Assembly: GCA_018296165.2 (NCBI GenBank)
Contig: JACKQL020000024.1
Span: 372,001 to 436,000, forward strand
Source: Termitomyces sp. T153
Taxonomy: Eukaryota > Basidiomycota > Agaricomycetes > Agaricales > Lyophyllaceae
Length of the DNA stretch: 64,000 bases
Direction of reading: 5' to 3'
The notes beneath the pieces are model-generated. The model was given only the letters and a program-made list of their open reading frames with translations. It had not been told where the DNA came from and made no database searches. Position numbers and translations under genes: made by a program. Below, in pieces: positions 11,073-23,359 of the stretch (positions are counted from its first letter, which is position 1; each line of letters opens with the position of its first letter).

Positions 11073-11465
11073 TTCACAGATACTAGATACTTGCACCCGG
11101 TTTCCCGAAACAGCCGCCTGTAGTCCTGATACTGAGACACGATAGAGACAAAGGGGAGTGTATGTATTGCTCCTGTTGAGGCCAAGAAAGAGTGAGAAGA
11201 GGAGAGTGTAGATAATAACGAGGAATATCCCAAATTTTTTTACGACGATTGGTGTAGGTCTCTTCCGTTCTGAAGGAGTTTTTTTTTAACCGGGTGCACG
11301 TGATGTTGATGGGCGCGGGATGCACGATCGTCGATTGAACAGACTCAGACTGACGCAATTTCGTGTTCTTCGATGGCCAGATGTCCTCAAAACCCATCCG
11401 ACGTATTTTGGCTTTACATATCTCAAGTACGACCAATTGCTCACAGCTACTCTCAACCCTCCCAA

Positions 11466-13037
11466 CTACGAATACTCCTTCTGAATAAACTTCGCAATCG
11501 TCTGGAGCTGTATATTCGATGTCCCCTCATAGATCGCCCCAATTTTTGAATCCCTCCAAAATTTCTCAATGCCCGTCTCTCTCGTGAACCCAACACCTCC
11601 AGCCCACTCAATAGCAGATCCACTAACTTTCTGTGCAACTTGACTCGCCCAGTACTTTGCCATTGCCGCCTCCTTCGTGAACGGGCGCCCCTCCTCCTTC
11701 AGTCTCGCGGCATTGTAGGTCAGCAAACGTGCGGTCTCAAGCTCAACGGCGGCGGAAGCAATTTGGAATTGCATCCCTTGAAAGGTACCAACAGGCTGTC
11801 CAAATTGAGTGCGTTGATAGGTGAAGGGGACGGCCTTGTCGAATGCGCCTTGTGCAAGACCGAGCATTTGAGCGGCAATACCAATGCGGCCTAAGGCGTG
11901 TGGTCAATTGGCTAATATCGTACAACAAAAGGGTGCTAGATACCTTCGTTAAGAATTTCAATGGCAATCTAGGGATATGAATTCCATCAAGATGAAAAAA
12001 AGCCTTGTTTGGGATGCGTACCTTATAACCCTTCCCCTCTCCGCCAATGATATTCTCCTTTGGCACTCGTAGATTATCAAAATTTAGGGAACACGTTGAC
12101 GACGCGCGAATTCCCAGCTTCTCCTCCTTCTTCATGATTTCTATACCCATATCTTTTGTTGCAACAAAACATGTGATACCCTTGTACCCCTTGGTTGGAT
12201 CAATCTGTATTCTAAGTCAGTCTACACGCGATAAACACGCGGATGCCCGGAAAAGCGCACGTTGGCAAATATGAGGAAGATCTCAGCTTCATATGAATTT
12301 GTGATCCACATCTTCGTACCGTTGATAATCCAGTCGTCGCCATCCTTTGTCGCACGCGTCTGTAATGCGAACGCGTCGGAGCCTGACCCTGGCTCTGACA
12401 GACAGAATGAAGCTAGCTGAACAGGGGCATAGGTAACGAATTCTCAAATAACATTCGAGACGACTGGATACGGACCCTAGACTCTGCAAGCTGTGGTAGC
12501 CATTTCGCTTTCTGTTCGTTTGATCCATACGAGCGGAATATGGTGTTTACAAGCGTATTGTGTACATCGCATAGGACAGACACGGACGGATCAACCCTCG
12601 CTAGTTCTTCAATAGCAATTATAGCCGAGGTGAACGAACCACCTGCACCACCGTGCTCTTGACTTGTCTCAATGCCCATCAACTAGAGCCACGTCAGCTC
12701 AGCACTAAAGCTTGAAAAGACCATTAGATAAAGTAACATACCCCCTGCTCAAACAACCCCTGTATGATAGACGGGTCCATGTTCTCCTTCTCATCCATCT
12801 CACGGACTCTGGGCCCAACAACGTCCGCCGCAAAGCGACGTACTGAATATATGTAAGTTTCAAAGGAACCATCGAAACATAACGCGCACCAGCTTCGCGG
12901 AGCATATTCTCCTCATCAGTGAAATTCTTCAAGGAACCTATGGAACGAACACAGGGAGAACAAGAGAATACCCTACAGTGAGCTCTATTAAGTAGACGAG
13001 ACGCTCGTAGAGAGGACCTGAAGGCTGTAGAAGCCAT
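11466..13037 (-). CDS. Short/branched-chain-type acyl-CoA dehydrogenase, mitochondrial
   Basis: Seven exons (13037-12890, 12842-12742, 12682-12476, 12416-12261, 12204-12022, 11968-11944, 11890-11466) sum to 1245 nt, giving 414 residues with no frame conflict. The N-terminus ([24 protein letters not shown]) is Arg/Ser-rich without acids, as in a mitochondrial presequence. Then come the ACAD blocks [36 protein letters not shown]-like [38 protein letters not shown] and the catalytic-Glu motif [17 protein letters not shown]. The enzyme oxidises acyl-CoA to 2-enoyl-CoA with FAD, passing electrons to ETF; the YEGTS context fits the short/branched-chain group that acts in isoleucine and valine breakdown. 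One exon is only 25 bp. Exact substrate is inference. Confidence 0.9.
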
Positions 13038-14492
13038 GGTAGTTGTGGAGAAGGATCCGAAGGTATCACATGTTATTGGAGATTAGATCGTGCGCGAACT
13101 TCGCTCGTCACGTGGTAGAATCGCGGCGCTCTGTAAAGCACTGTGAAACCCGCCGAAATTTATCCCACGAACAACACACGGGCGCCTGATTCCGAAGACT
13201 GGAATTTTCTCTGCGTCTCAACAACTACCTTTGACGCGCGGAACCAAGTCTTCGTCCGCAAAAAGTAATGAACTGATACCGCACTTCGCAGTCTCGAACT
13301 GTGACGCGTGCAGAAATCAAGGTGCTTGTTTTCCGCTTACATATGACGATAATGAGGCTGACCTTAATAAATCACCTCCAGTAGTACGCGACTTGACGCG
13401 ATGTGTCCCTATGCCGCGCTAAGAACCGTAAGGTTTTTTTTTTTCACTTCCTCAATCAGACTAAAACTCCCTACGAATTGCAAAATTGGACTTGTGATAA
13501 CTTTCTTTCTCAGGCTTAGAGCCGCGATTGATTGTTGCAATGAGCAAGTGTCGTTGCTTGTGTTGACAAAGGGATTGCCAACATTAAAACAAGGATTTCT
13601 GTGTGACCTGGGCCTCTTCGCACATATACTAACCCTTGGAAAATTTGCATTCTTGGAAATTTTAGGCTCTATTGAAGAATCATTGAATCTACTTCAGCAT
13701 ACCTACCATCCACCTATACCTTGTCCTTTTTGACATATAAACCGATTGCCTTCGTCATTCATGATTCATTCTACATTCGGATGGTTTGGTCCTGGTACTT
13801 ATGTAAGTTCAAATATTGATCAGCTGAAGCCAGATCTCGCCAGGGCTGATGAGCTCCTGATTGACCTGATTATATCCTTCGACACGCGTGGTGGCTCATG
13901 ATGCCTGAATCTCAAAATTTATGTTGTGTCCGCAATAATCGTCACCCCTTGTAGTAACGATGCCCAGATCATTGGTTCGATTAATTAAAACGTAAGCTCA
14001 ACCACCTGGCATATTCATCAGATGAGAAGACGGAGCTTGTAAGCTATACCCAGTCAATCACAAGCACTCCATATGGGTCCTGTGTGTAGATGCGCTACAA
14101 AGAATCATGACTGATGGTCCCACTAGCCATTGCTAATGACAGGTCCCTGATGGAGAATCTCTCGGAAATACATTGATATTTCTACAGCTAACTCGAAGGG
14201 AATGAATGACTCATAGATTGGTTGGCAGATTGAGTATGACGGATCTAGAAAGAGTCGAATGAGATCCATTTATTCCAAATCTCTTCAAGATCCCGTAAGA
14301 AGCCGAGTGTGATAATTTGCATTCATCTCTAGTCAGGACTAATTGGATGGAAGCACGGATGTACCCACAATGCGAAAAGTGTAAAAACATAATCGAAAGA
14401 AGCGGATCGGTACATATGTAAGAGGAAAAACATTCAACACTTTAAATTTGGCTGTCAGAATACGTCACCGGATTCGCGGCCACATGACTCAC
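13038..14492. other. Intergenic, 1.45 kb
   Basis: Holds the promoter of the acyl-CoA dehydrogenase and the 3' end of the methyltransferase downstream. A poly-T run lies near 13435. No gene-like frame with family features, no RNA gene and no repeat was seen. Confidence 0.5.
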
Positions 14493-15254
14493 CTAGAAAA
14501 CTCCAGGAATGAGTCTATATGGAACTCGCTTCGCCCATAATTCCCATTCTGCTCCAAACTTCATCTGCAATATCTTATCTTCTGGACTGAGACGAAGCAG
14601 AAGACTTGCGATGACAGCAGCGGCTATAGTAGACCACACACACAGCGTAAGCTTCCCAATAGTGGTTTCAAGCAGCCCACATTCTGAAACCCATGACCCC
14701 GAGGCGTGGTGGAAGTAATATCCCAGGATCGTCAAAATAAGACCAACATAGCTTGGATGTCGCACAAAAGCGTATGGACCGTTCACAACTAGTGTGTGGT
14801 TCTTTTGGATGGAAAGCTCAAACGTGAACAGGTGACCTAATGTACGGAAGCTCTGAACACGTAGGATAGTGCCAAATGTGCCGATTACGCTGCCGAGGAG
14901 GAAAAGAGGAGTAACTCTAATGCGATGCGGAGACGTTTTGTTTAGCATAAGAGCACGAAGGATGTGTTTCGCGAGTACATTGGTAGGAAAACGGCTAGCT
15001 GTAATGACGAGTATCTCGACAAAGCATACAGACCAATACGTCGTCTATTGAATGACACTGTAGTTCATACCAAGAGTCAATGGCTCGTAGCTCACCCTTA
15101 AAAGACGACATGGCCACCCCAGAGACCTTAGAAATCTCTCTCTCCAATCCGGTATGATAAGATCGCTACGTGGGACTGGCGGGTTGGGAGGAGTCGCATT
15201 AATCTTCATATTGACAGCGTCAAGGAGGATCAAAGGGACCTTGATAAGAGACAT
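14493..15254 (-). CDS. Isoprenylcysteine carboxyl methyltransferase-like membrane protein
   Basis: Two exons (15254-15096 and 15044-14493, intron 51 bp) give 236 residues. The C-terminal half has the ICMT/phospholipid methyltransferase signature: LVVNGPYAFVRHPSYVGLI, where the RHP-x-Y motif binds S-adenosylmethionine, and a terminal EWELWAKRVPYRLIPGVF. Several hydrophobic segments (PLFLLGSVIGTFGTI, LILTILGYYFHHA, AAAVIASLLLRL) make it an integral membrane protein, probably of the ER. True ICMT methylates prenylated Cys at the C-terminus of Ras-like proteins and a-factor pheromones. Basidiomycetes carry several paralogues of this short type, and the substrate of this one is not known. The start MSLIKVPLILL fits the paralogue group. 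Confidence 0.8.
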
Positions 15255-15840
15255 GGCTATAGAAGGTGGAAGGTAGTCTCAATTACAACGCATAACTTCA
15301 GGAGATGAGAGGTACCTTATATTGCGAGCCGTCCATCGGAAGATCGACAAGGACGCTTATGGAACGGCTGCCAAAAGAAGCATTTTGAGTGACCAGAACA
15401 AGCAGCAGTTGATCACTTGCAAGTAGGCTACACATGTATAGCGGAATTAATGTGACACCGAGCAGAACAGATCTCAGATATAGCCCTCTTCCGACCCAGG
15501 CTTCGATGAACCTGGCTATCACTTCAGATCTGCCTGAAGAGATGGCTAGATAATCAGGACAGATGTCAAAAAGGCCTTTTTTAGCCTAGGATGGCCAGTT
15601 ACGCGAGACATCAGACCAGTAGAGGAAAAGGGGATTTCGCTTTACAAAGGAAGAACGTCAAGTGGCGCATTCATTCCTCTCGCAGCCTTCCTCGGGCCGG
15701 AAACAGAAGCGAAGTATTTTGAGGCTCATCAAATTCCGAACTGAACCTGAAGGACACAGATACAACGGCACTGGAGGCGCTCTTGTTCTCTGCACACGGA
15801 GATTCATATGTAAAAACCACGTTTTGAAGATTCTATTGTT

Positions 15841-15877
15841 GTGGGCTAGTGGTTGTGGGCTAGTGGTTGTGGGCTAG
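15841..15877 (+). repeat. 14-bp tandem repeat, 2.6 copies
   Basis: The unit GTGGGCTAGTGGTT occurs twice in full and a third time as its first 9 bases, without mismatches. It lies in the divergent spacer. Confidence 0.9.
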
Positions 15878-17605
15878 AGAAATCCGACAGATTACCGTTT
15901 CAACATCATCACAGCCGCACAGGCAGCTAAATCGGTACTTGCCACCATCCGTGTTAGCTTGGGGGCGCTGATCGTGATCCGTCTTCTTTCTCCTCAAAGA
16001 TAACAGATATACGAATACTTTGAACTGATTCGGGCCGAGTACTCACGATCATAAGCTTTGACATTTGACTGTTATGCCGGTTGAACTTCTAGCGAGCTCT
16101 CCAGCTTGGTCCAGCTACCGGCCCAGTCAGTTACCAGGAGGAAATTAAGTCCATCAATATGTAAGAGACCAATCCTGTGCCAAAAAAGTTTTATGACATG
16201 ATACCCAGAAAATTCCTATTTTTATGGACCAAAATGCTATATATACTGAAGGACAAGATGACGGCAGGTACATACCGTGCTGATGCTTTGAGTAGACCAT
16301 GATGGTCGTACGCAGTGAGGAAGCCGGGCCGAGTCGGCTAAGCACTGAGACCGAAATTTCCGAGTCAGCTGCCACCTGGATCTAAAGCAGTGACCTCATC
16401 AAGCGCCCGTTGAAAATTCCTGTTTAACCAGCATATTGGACGGCAGGCCTACCAATACGAAGATGAACTTTATAAACTGATAGGGGTGTGTGTGAGATGT
16501 CGCCACTGCAGACTTCAACAGCGTTTCACTGATGATTGTCATTACAGAACTCACACAATGATCACTAAACTTCATGCTTTAACAAGTTAAGCCAAGGTCA
16601 ATATGCACATCATGCATTATCACGATGGCAATGTGTGTCTCGTTGACGATATCATGGTTTTTTGTCCACATTTTCATTATATATTCTTCGACTCTACTTT
16701 TGTATCATTGTGCCGAACTAGAGAGGAACGGCATCCGTTGTTTCCCCCCCGTGAGGGCATATCCTGAATCAGGACAACAAACCTTGTATCTCCGAAGCAC
16801 AGGCTCAACTCTCTTTTCTTGGAGAACATGTGGGGTACAGGGCCGTACAGTCCAAGATCAAACTCGTAGTTTTTTATTCATCACGACCTCTTAAGGACGG
16901 CTGTCCGAGCCTCTATATTCGACAACACCGGAATTGTAGAATAGACGATATTGGACAGACATAATGAATGTTCAGTTATATCGGTGGAGCTGGAGTTCGT
17001 GGTTTCATCCGTTCAAACCGGTCCCCTCGGAAGGTATGATCACAATCACCTGGACCTCTCTGGCAATTTTCTCACCTTACATCGAGAATTTCTAGATGCG
17101 CGATTTCGAGTCATGCTAGATCTTGTCAAGGGTAATTACCTATGCAGTCATTCTTGTCATGGAGTGTATATGAATCAGCATCATTCCTGCCAAACCGATA
17201 CTGAGAGCCTATACGACAGAGGAATGAACTTTCAGAGTCTGTCGTGAATGAGAGAGAACAACTGAAGATGTCGTGCCACGGCCAACGCGTCTCGATGTCG
17301 AAGAACACGTGACCATGTAGTGAGATGAAAAGTATCTAATCCGTGTAACAATTCCATCATGTTTGGATCACTGTCAATTACTACATCCCGACGGCGCCAT
17401 ATACAATACCTGTCAGTCTGATTTTCGGAGCCACACAGCGATCCCAGGAGCGTTATGTATATTATTTATGACAGGTTGAAAACTTCATTAGGCGCTTTTT
17501 CTCGATTTGGTTCTTGTTTCTCATCAAGTGCGCACTTGTTGATTCTTATGAAGCACAAGGTACCCCGCACTGTGTCATGCATATGCCTTACGAAAGCTGA
17601 GGAAT

Positions 17606-17827
17606 GTAGTAGCAGACTCTTCTGGAGTGTGAGCATACACAAGTAGTAGCAGACTCTTCCAGAGTGTGAGCATACACAAGTAGTAGCAGACTCTTCCAGA
17701 GTGTGAGCATACACAAGTAGTAGCAGACTCTTCCAGAGTGTGAGCATACACAAGTAGTAGCAGACTCTTCCAGAGTGTGAGCATACACAAGTAGTAGCAG
17801 ACTCTTCCAGAGTGTGAGCATACACAA
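17606..17827 (+). repeat. Minisatellite: six tandem 37-bp units
   Basis: Six head-to-tail units of exactly 37 bp (17606, 17643, 17680, 17717, 17754, 17791). Units 2-6 are identical; unit 1 differs at two positions (TTCTGGAG instead of TTCCAGAG). The unit contains the short stem ACTCTTCCAGAGT. There are no spacers, so it is not a CRISPR array. Because 37 is not a multiple of 3, all three minus-strand frames stay open through it and produce artificial repetitive proteins. Near-identity points to recent expansion; copy number is likely to vary between strains. Confidence 0.97.
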
Positions 17828-18538
17828 CACTGTCAATATTATTTTGCTGACATAGCAGTTGTGGCGTAAACCTGGGTCCTACAGATGCTTAGGCCAACGA
17901 ATTGCGATCTTACAACCCTCAATAGAAGATTATTTGAGAAGTTTACTCATGTGGTTGTATCAGGATTTTCTCAACATATCACGCTTTGCATTTGCTCTAA
18001 GGTCCGCCGAATAGTCGCCGGGCACCCATAACCTCGCCGAAAGAGAAAGGAAATACCGTTAGCTCGCAAGTTGCCTGCAATGAGCCAAAACTATGCCGTC
18101 GAAATACATATCAGCTCACTTTCACATACAATTAGCTAGGAAAAGATGAGTACGCGTTAGAATTCGAACACGTGATAAGCGGGGTCCATGTAAAACCCTG
18201 TGCCTTAACCGCAGATGCTCAGAATTCAAAAAACTTGAATTAAGTCAATACAAAATTCCTATTCTGGAATAATAGGCATAAAAGTTGGCTGTGCGTAGTT
18301 ATGCGTGGGCGCCCACAATAACTTGAGCTTGAAGGTCATTTGTGGGCGATCACAAGAGACGAATACAAAAACAACAAAGGTATTGTCTCTTATTACAACG
18401 GTTTTCTACAGTTCTTGTCACAATTAAGAATACAAGGGATTCAGACTCAGTTGAGATAGTCAATATAAGAGGAGCTGAACTAACTGACGCTCCTTCATTA
18501 TTATTGACAAAGCGCCTCGAAGTCCGTTTGTGAAAACC

Positions 18539-20154
18539 ATGTCTAAGTTCATCCGAAAGCAACTTGGAAAACTCTCTCCATCGCGGGCTTTATCTTTCGT
18601 TCGCCGACCTGCTGACAAGGTCCCTCAACTCTTGACGTCCCTGAAGGACTTCTCCAATGCCAATTTCGAGAGGCTTGACCCGAAGATACCCATTGAAGAA
18701 GAGACATTGCCAGGCTATGACCAAATGTGGCCCTATTACTATCCTGTGCGTATCGGTGAAGTGTTCGCTTGTCGTTACCAGGTTGTTGGAAAGCTTGGCT
18801 TTGGCATGACTGCAACTACTTGGCTGGCTCGAGATTTGAAACACTCCCGCTACGTTGTATTGAAGATCTACCTCGAATCACGCTTCTTGGGATACCGTGA
18901 GCCGCCAGAAATAGCTGCCTACGAGTGCTTGAATGCGGGTCCCAAGGACCATCCAGGTCGAAAAGCTATCCGTAGGTTACTCGGCTGGTTCACAATCATG
19001 GGACCCACTGGAAAGCATTATTGTCTTGTGCATCCACCGCTCTGGGGCAGCCTCTCTGACTGGTTAGAAACCCAAAAGTCTTGCATTTGTACCGGCTGCA
19101 CCAACTTTCCGCGTGTGACCGCTCATATGCTTGCCGTGATCCTCAGGCAAATCTTCCTCGCACTCGATTATGCCAAAGAGTGTGATATTGTCCACACAGG
19201 TCAGAGTTAATTTCCCATCACAATACGAGAGACTATAACCATAACCACATAGACATCAGCGCAAATAATGTGATGTTCGAGATTCAAGATAATTCCGTTC
19301 TCGAAGAGATTGAGCGGGCAGAGCTCGAGGATCCAATGCCTCGTAAAGAGATTCATGGAAGATTCATCTATCAATCTTACCTAATTCCACTTCCTAAAAA
19401 CGCGGCTGGCCCGGGCTTGCCACTCCTTTGTGACTTTGGCGAGGCGCGATGTACACAGAAAGAACTTCGTAAAAAGAAAGAATTTCTTGGAGATGACATC
19501 TTCCAACCAGATATTTATCGAGCACCGGAGGTTTGTCTCGGAATGCGATGGGGTTTCGAAGTCGATATCTGGAATGTTGGTTGTATGGTAAGCAAGTCGA
19601 CACCTGATACATACAGTTTACTAACAGACATAATTATAAGATTTGGAATATATTTGAAGGGAATTCCCTATTTGATGGTCAGGATCCGGGGCTCCAGTAC
19701 AGATTCAGTACCCGAAGTCATCTAGCCCAGATGGTTTGGCTCCTAGGTCCTCCGTCGCGCGAGTTTCTTATGGGAGGCTCGCCGTGGTCCATGAAATATT
19801 TCGCTCCAGATGGCAAGTACACCTCTTCCTGCTTTTTATTGTGGCCGGCCTTGACATGAGATCTCAGGTACATTCAATGCCGGACTGATGATTCCAACAA
19901 GAGGATCCTTGAGAGAAGTAGAAACATCCTTGAAATTTTGGGAAGGGGAGGGAGAAGACAGAGATCTGTTTATTCGCTTCATGAAGAAGATGCTACAGTG
20001 GGATCCAAAGGATAGGCAGACGGCAAGGCAACTACTAGAGGACGAGTGGCTTACAAATAGACTGAAGCGTGTACGTAGGCCTATCACTATCAGGCCACCA
20101 GCTCAAAGCCGCACAACTCATCAAACGGCTCGAGTAGGTAGAAGTCCGAAATAG
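18539..20154 (+). CDS. SRPK-like serine/threonine protein kinase
   Basis: Exons 18539-19199, 19253-19587, 19641-19812 and 19868-20154 give 484 residues in frame. Kinase landmarks are all present: glycine-rich loop GKLGFGMTATTWLARD, VAIK lysine in YVVLKIY, catalytic loop HTDISANNVMF (HTD instead of HRD, usual in SRPKs), metal-binding LCDFGEAR, YRAPEV, and DIWNVGCMIWNIFEG. The PYYYPVRIGEVFACRYQVVGKLG opening is SRPK-type. The insert between the lobes is short (about 60 residues), so this is the fungal expanded SRPK-like group rather than the splicing-factor kinase itself. It would phosphorylate Ser/Thr; targets unknown. The third intron (19813-19867) uses a GC donor (GCAAGT). Confidence 0.88.
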
Positions 20155-20848
20155 ATACCAAGATTTCGATATTCCAGGCTATGCAGCTGATTGATTTGAA
20201 TCACGTGTGTACCGACCCTTCTGACGTCATCTGAACTGAGAATGATCATCTCTTGCTCGATTCGTCAGTCGAGAAGCAACTCGTGCTGGCCCGCAATCAA
20301 ATCGTCCCAGATTTGGGTTTCATCCTCTTGAATTTGTGTCATGATTTCATGAAGATGCAACCACGAGTCGACATCAGCGCTGCCCTGACTGGTGGATGAT
20401 TTTTGCTCTTGGTTTCACTGGACGACCTCCTACTCATGCCAACACTTGATTGTCAGCCGCCACCTCCTGTAGTTCTACCCGTCTCCATGCGCCCCAATCT
20501 CAAAAATGAGACCAGCAGGACAATAAAGGCCCTTCCTGTGGGGGAACTAAGGCAATCACCAGGGCGTCCTCTATGCTTTGGACACCCGTTTCACGCCCAC
20601 ACTCAAGGTGCCGATTATCTTTCCATGGAAAAAATGTTTCAGGGAGATCTAGGACCCGGTGCTTGCTTGGTATATTCCTTTGAGGGTGTTTGTTGAACGA
20701 TTGTTGGTGAGCATTCAAAGCTTTCCTCCATTTCTTCTCGGTTTATTCACATACTCCCTACAAAGACAAGATCTCAACGTTGAGGCCTGAGACTGAATCC
20801 CGAGGTCCCAAAAATAGCGTACCTTTTCCATTGTGAAACCATGGACGA
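20155..20848. other. Intergenic, 694 bp
   Basis: Between the kinase and the orphan gene. Short open frames only; nothing recognised. Confidence 0.5.
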
Positions 20849-21877
20849 ATGACGTCTCGCTACAACAACGTGTTGCACTATTTCGACCCATTATTGAACG
20901 AGAAGGGCCTGGAAGACCTGTCACTACACCTTCTCCCAGCACCTATATATACAATCAACTTAGAATGGTGTCCGAGTCTTCTCTTGACTGTTGGATATCC
21001 GTGTCAATTTATTTGTGTCGTAAACCAGGCTTTCACAATTAAGTTTCAGTTCGGCTGCCAACGCACCCTTCGCTCCAGCATTACGTGAAAAGGTGGAGAG
21101 AGTGATTCGCAAGGAAGGCTTCTCCAAACTCTCATTCCACAAGACGGTCATACCTGATAGCTTTATGATCAAGGAGTCCGAGAGACTCGAAAGGAACGGT
21201 GCATTCTTCAACCGGCTCCGTTTTTATCAAGGGATTGACGCTGTCTCATGCGGTAGTCGTGCAACGAAGGGCTCTGAGAATTTCTTATCGTTGTGGCCAA
21301 TTTCGGCGTTTGTCATCCATCATGACGAGGTGAGTAGAGTGCAGCCAAAAGCAGCTGTTCAAGTTTCGTTCTCTTTGGGAGAATTATCCTGTCTTTGATA
21401 GATACATCTCCAAAATGAGGAAGGCGATCAGAAGGATTCAGCAAGCATCCATGATACTTATGTTGCCCTCATGGTCGACACGCATGGTAAGTCCCTCTTT
21501 GAATCACTTGTTTTGTTCTCGCCCTGGACGATTCTTGGTCATCAACAAATCAAAAGCTTTACCTACTCACAATTTGCTAAACTAAGATGTGTCATTCAAA
21601 GATAACGGTACCTGGCCCCGGCCGATCGCTGGTTCAATCTGTCAGTTCGGCCTGATCTCAAGGTAACAATCATGAAAAGGCGCCCTTTGGGGTTTCAGTA
21701 GAACCAGGTGGACTCTTCATAGTATGAACCATTGTAAATCTACAGTGATGGCGAAGGAAATAATATTCTTTTGACCCTAGTAAGTACTTCAAACCTCAAC
21801 CACCGGAGACGTGCGGCGCATGGAATGGCCAGATAGTGTACAAGGTGCCACACTAGCTGTCAAGGAAAGATGATTGA
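20849..21877 (+). CDS. Predicted protein of unknown function, six exons
   Basis: I did not recognise the family. Exons 20849-21000, 21050-21329, 21402-21486, 21587-21662, 21746-21779 and 21857-21877 all have GT...AG borders and compatible phases (2, 0, 1, 2, 0), giving 215 residues. The start is MTSRYNNVLHYFDPLL. The protein is soluble-looking, with a basic helical stretch (LREKVERVIRKEGFSK) and acidic C-terminal text (LQNEEGDQKD, SSDGEGNN). No signal peptide, membrane segment or catalytic motif is evident. The agreement of five intron phases is the main argument that it is a real gene. It is convergent with the DUF6593-like gene, with 144 bp between their ends. Confidence 0.6.
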
Positions 21878-22021
21878 AGCATCAGTCGCTGCACAGTTCA
21901 ATGTATCTTTATGGTATAGTCGAGAACTCTTCGATTGCCAATCAGTACTAGGAACCTCCACCACTTTGTGCCCTCATCCATTCCCCGCCCGGAGTATCCC
22001 CACACGAAATACTAAACGAAA

Positions 22022-22730
22022 TCAAGAGATGGAAAAGGTCGCTACACGAAAGAGAGATTTTACAGCCAATACTTGAGCCTTTCCATCCGCTATGGAAGTC
22101 CATTTTCCCTCCATGCAAGACTTTTGTTTTAAGGTAAGGAATGAAGCGATAATTTGTTTCTGGAAACCTGCAGTGACGGACTCCAAGACAAGGCTCATAG
22201 TGGATCCCATTTCTACATAAACTAGCGGATTTACCAAGTCTGATTCACTGAATAACTTTTGAATACCAATAATCAGATAAACACCATGTACATCATCGGA
22301 CTGAACATACTGACACCTAGACGGTGAATAGGATGGGGCTTCCAATGATATCTACCTCTGCTTGTTTCGATCATGGTTGCATCACTCATGTTGGAGATGA
22401 ATGAGCACAGTCGCGATCTTCCATCTCTGAGAGATGTCATACCTTCCATCCGGCAGTTTTACCCAACCAATTGTCGAGCTTGAGTACTTTCCCATCGTAA
22501 TGATCAGTGAAAGTCATAGTGTCAGACAGTAATGATCTGCATTTGATGGTCGCAAGAACGCGTTTCGTTCTTGCGTCTTTGATTTCGGTGCAACTGGCCG
22601 CATTGTCGACTGTGGAAATCGTGTACAGAGGGCGCCCTTGTTCCTTTAGCACCGCATTAAGCATACTGTGCTTGCTGAAAACCAGTCGTAAAGGGGAGGG
22701 TTTTACTAGAGATCGGAATGTTGAGTTCAT
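22022..22730 (-). CDS. DUF6593-like protein
   Basis: Exons 22730-22443 and 22351-22022 join in phase 0 to 205 residues, the usual size of this basidiomycete family. The N-terminal strand pattern PLRLVFSKHSMLNAVL...GRPLYTISTVD, followed by ATIKCRSLLSDTMTF, and the C-terminal LVLESVTAGFQKQIIASFLTLKQK block fit the family, where a final hydrophobic helix is typical. The fold is thought to be LURP/Tubby-like, and no biochemical role is established. Fungal genomes carry many copies, and a decayed neighbour copy lies just upstream (22812-23030). The assignment rests on remembered family patterns, so it is moderate. Confidence 0.55.
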
Positions 22731-22811
22731 CCTTGCGCGAACGTCAGGGACTCGAGAAGCAGAGGTCTTAATATAGATAGATCATGAGGCCATGCAAGAC
22801 TATGCTTCCAG

Positions 22812-23030
22812 TCCTTGATTGTAATAATCAGCCAAAGTCACAGTTGTCAGACAAGAACGAACGATCTGCGTTCAGTGATGCCATGTGGTTGAAAGAACAC
22901 CTCGGACTTTCATTCTTGCGTTTGATATCGTGCTTATAAACAGGCCGTCTGTTCGGTAAAACCATATCAAGTATGCTTTTCTTAATGAAGAGGGGTTTAC
23001 TAGAGTGAGTGTTGGAATCATCCTTGTTAA
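22812..23030 (-). pseudogene. Decayed copy of the DUF6593-like first exon
   Basis: The block follows the order of 22500-22740 in the intact gene: TGTCAGACA, ATCTGC, the TTTCATTCTTGCGTTTGAT region, AAGCATGCTT-like, AGGGGTTTTACTAGAG and a CATCCTTG end. Frequent substitutions and indels leave no open frame. It is a relic of a tandem duplication upstream of the surviving gene. Confidence 0.6.
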
Positions 23031-23359
23031 GACTTTACGGCCTTAAGAAGTAGAACTTCTGACTAGGCATGCAACAAATGGAACAATGGACCGACTTCGC
23101 ACGCGCAAGCAAAATCCAATAACCCGTATTTGAAAACCTCCAAGCTGTGCTAGATGTGTAGAACTGCAAGAGCACAGATTGACTCAAGACTGTTCATCTG
23201 CTCTTGCATTCGACAACCTGGTTGCACTTCTCAACACGTACTAAAGGACTAACAATCCGAAGCTGACCACCATATCATTGCTATATTGATATTGAAGAGA
23301 AAAATTGTAGGAAATCAAATCTTATGACCCATTACTCGATGTATGAACAGACTACCACT

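Larger units (their letters stand above)
9817..11465. other. Convergent intergenic region, 1.65 kb
   Basis: It lies between the 3' ends of Ric8 (plus) and the acyl-CoA dehydrogenase (minus). Apart from the diverged direct repeat pair listed separately, no gene, RNA or element was recognised. The open frames here are short and without family features. Confidence 0.5.
15255..18538. other. Divergent intergenic region, 3.3 kb
   Basis: It separates the minus-strand methyltransferase from the plus-strand kinase. It contains a 14-bp tandem repeat at 15841-15877 and a 37-bp minisatellite at 17606-17827. A hydrophobic open frame at 15298-15522 (minus) does not splice into the methyltransferase in frame, and no other gene was recognised. 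Confidence 0.5.

Noticed and set aside
15298..15522. Extra first exon of the ICMT-like gene or a separate membrane protein
   Set aside because: The only nearby donor/acceptor pair gives the wrong phase, and the family starts at MSLIKVP.
17606..17827. CRISPR array
   Set aside because: The units are directly adjacent without spacers, and the DNA is eukaryotic.
17466..17836. Three overlapping minus-strand repetitive open frames
   Set aside because: They arise because the 37-bp repeat unit contains no stop in any frame; the predicted proteins are periodic artefacts.
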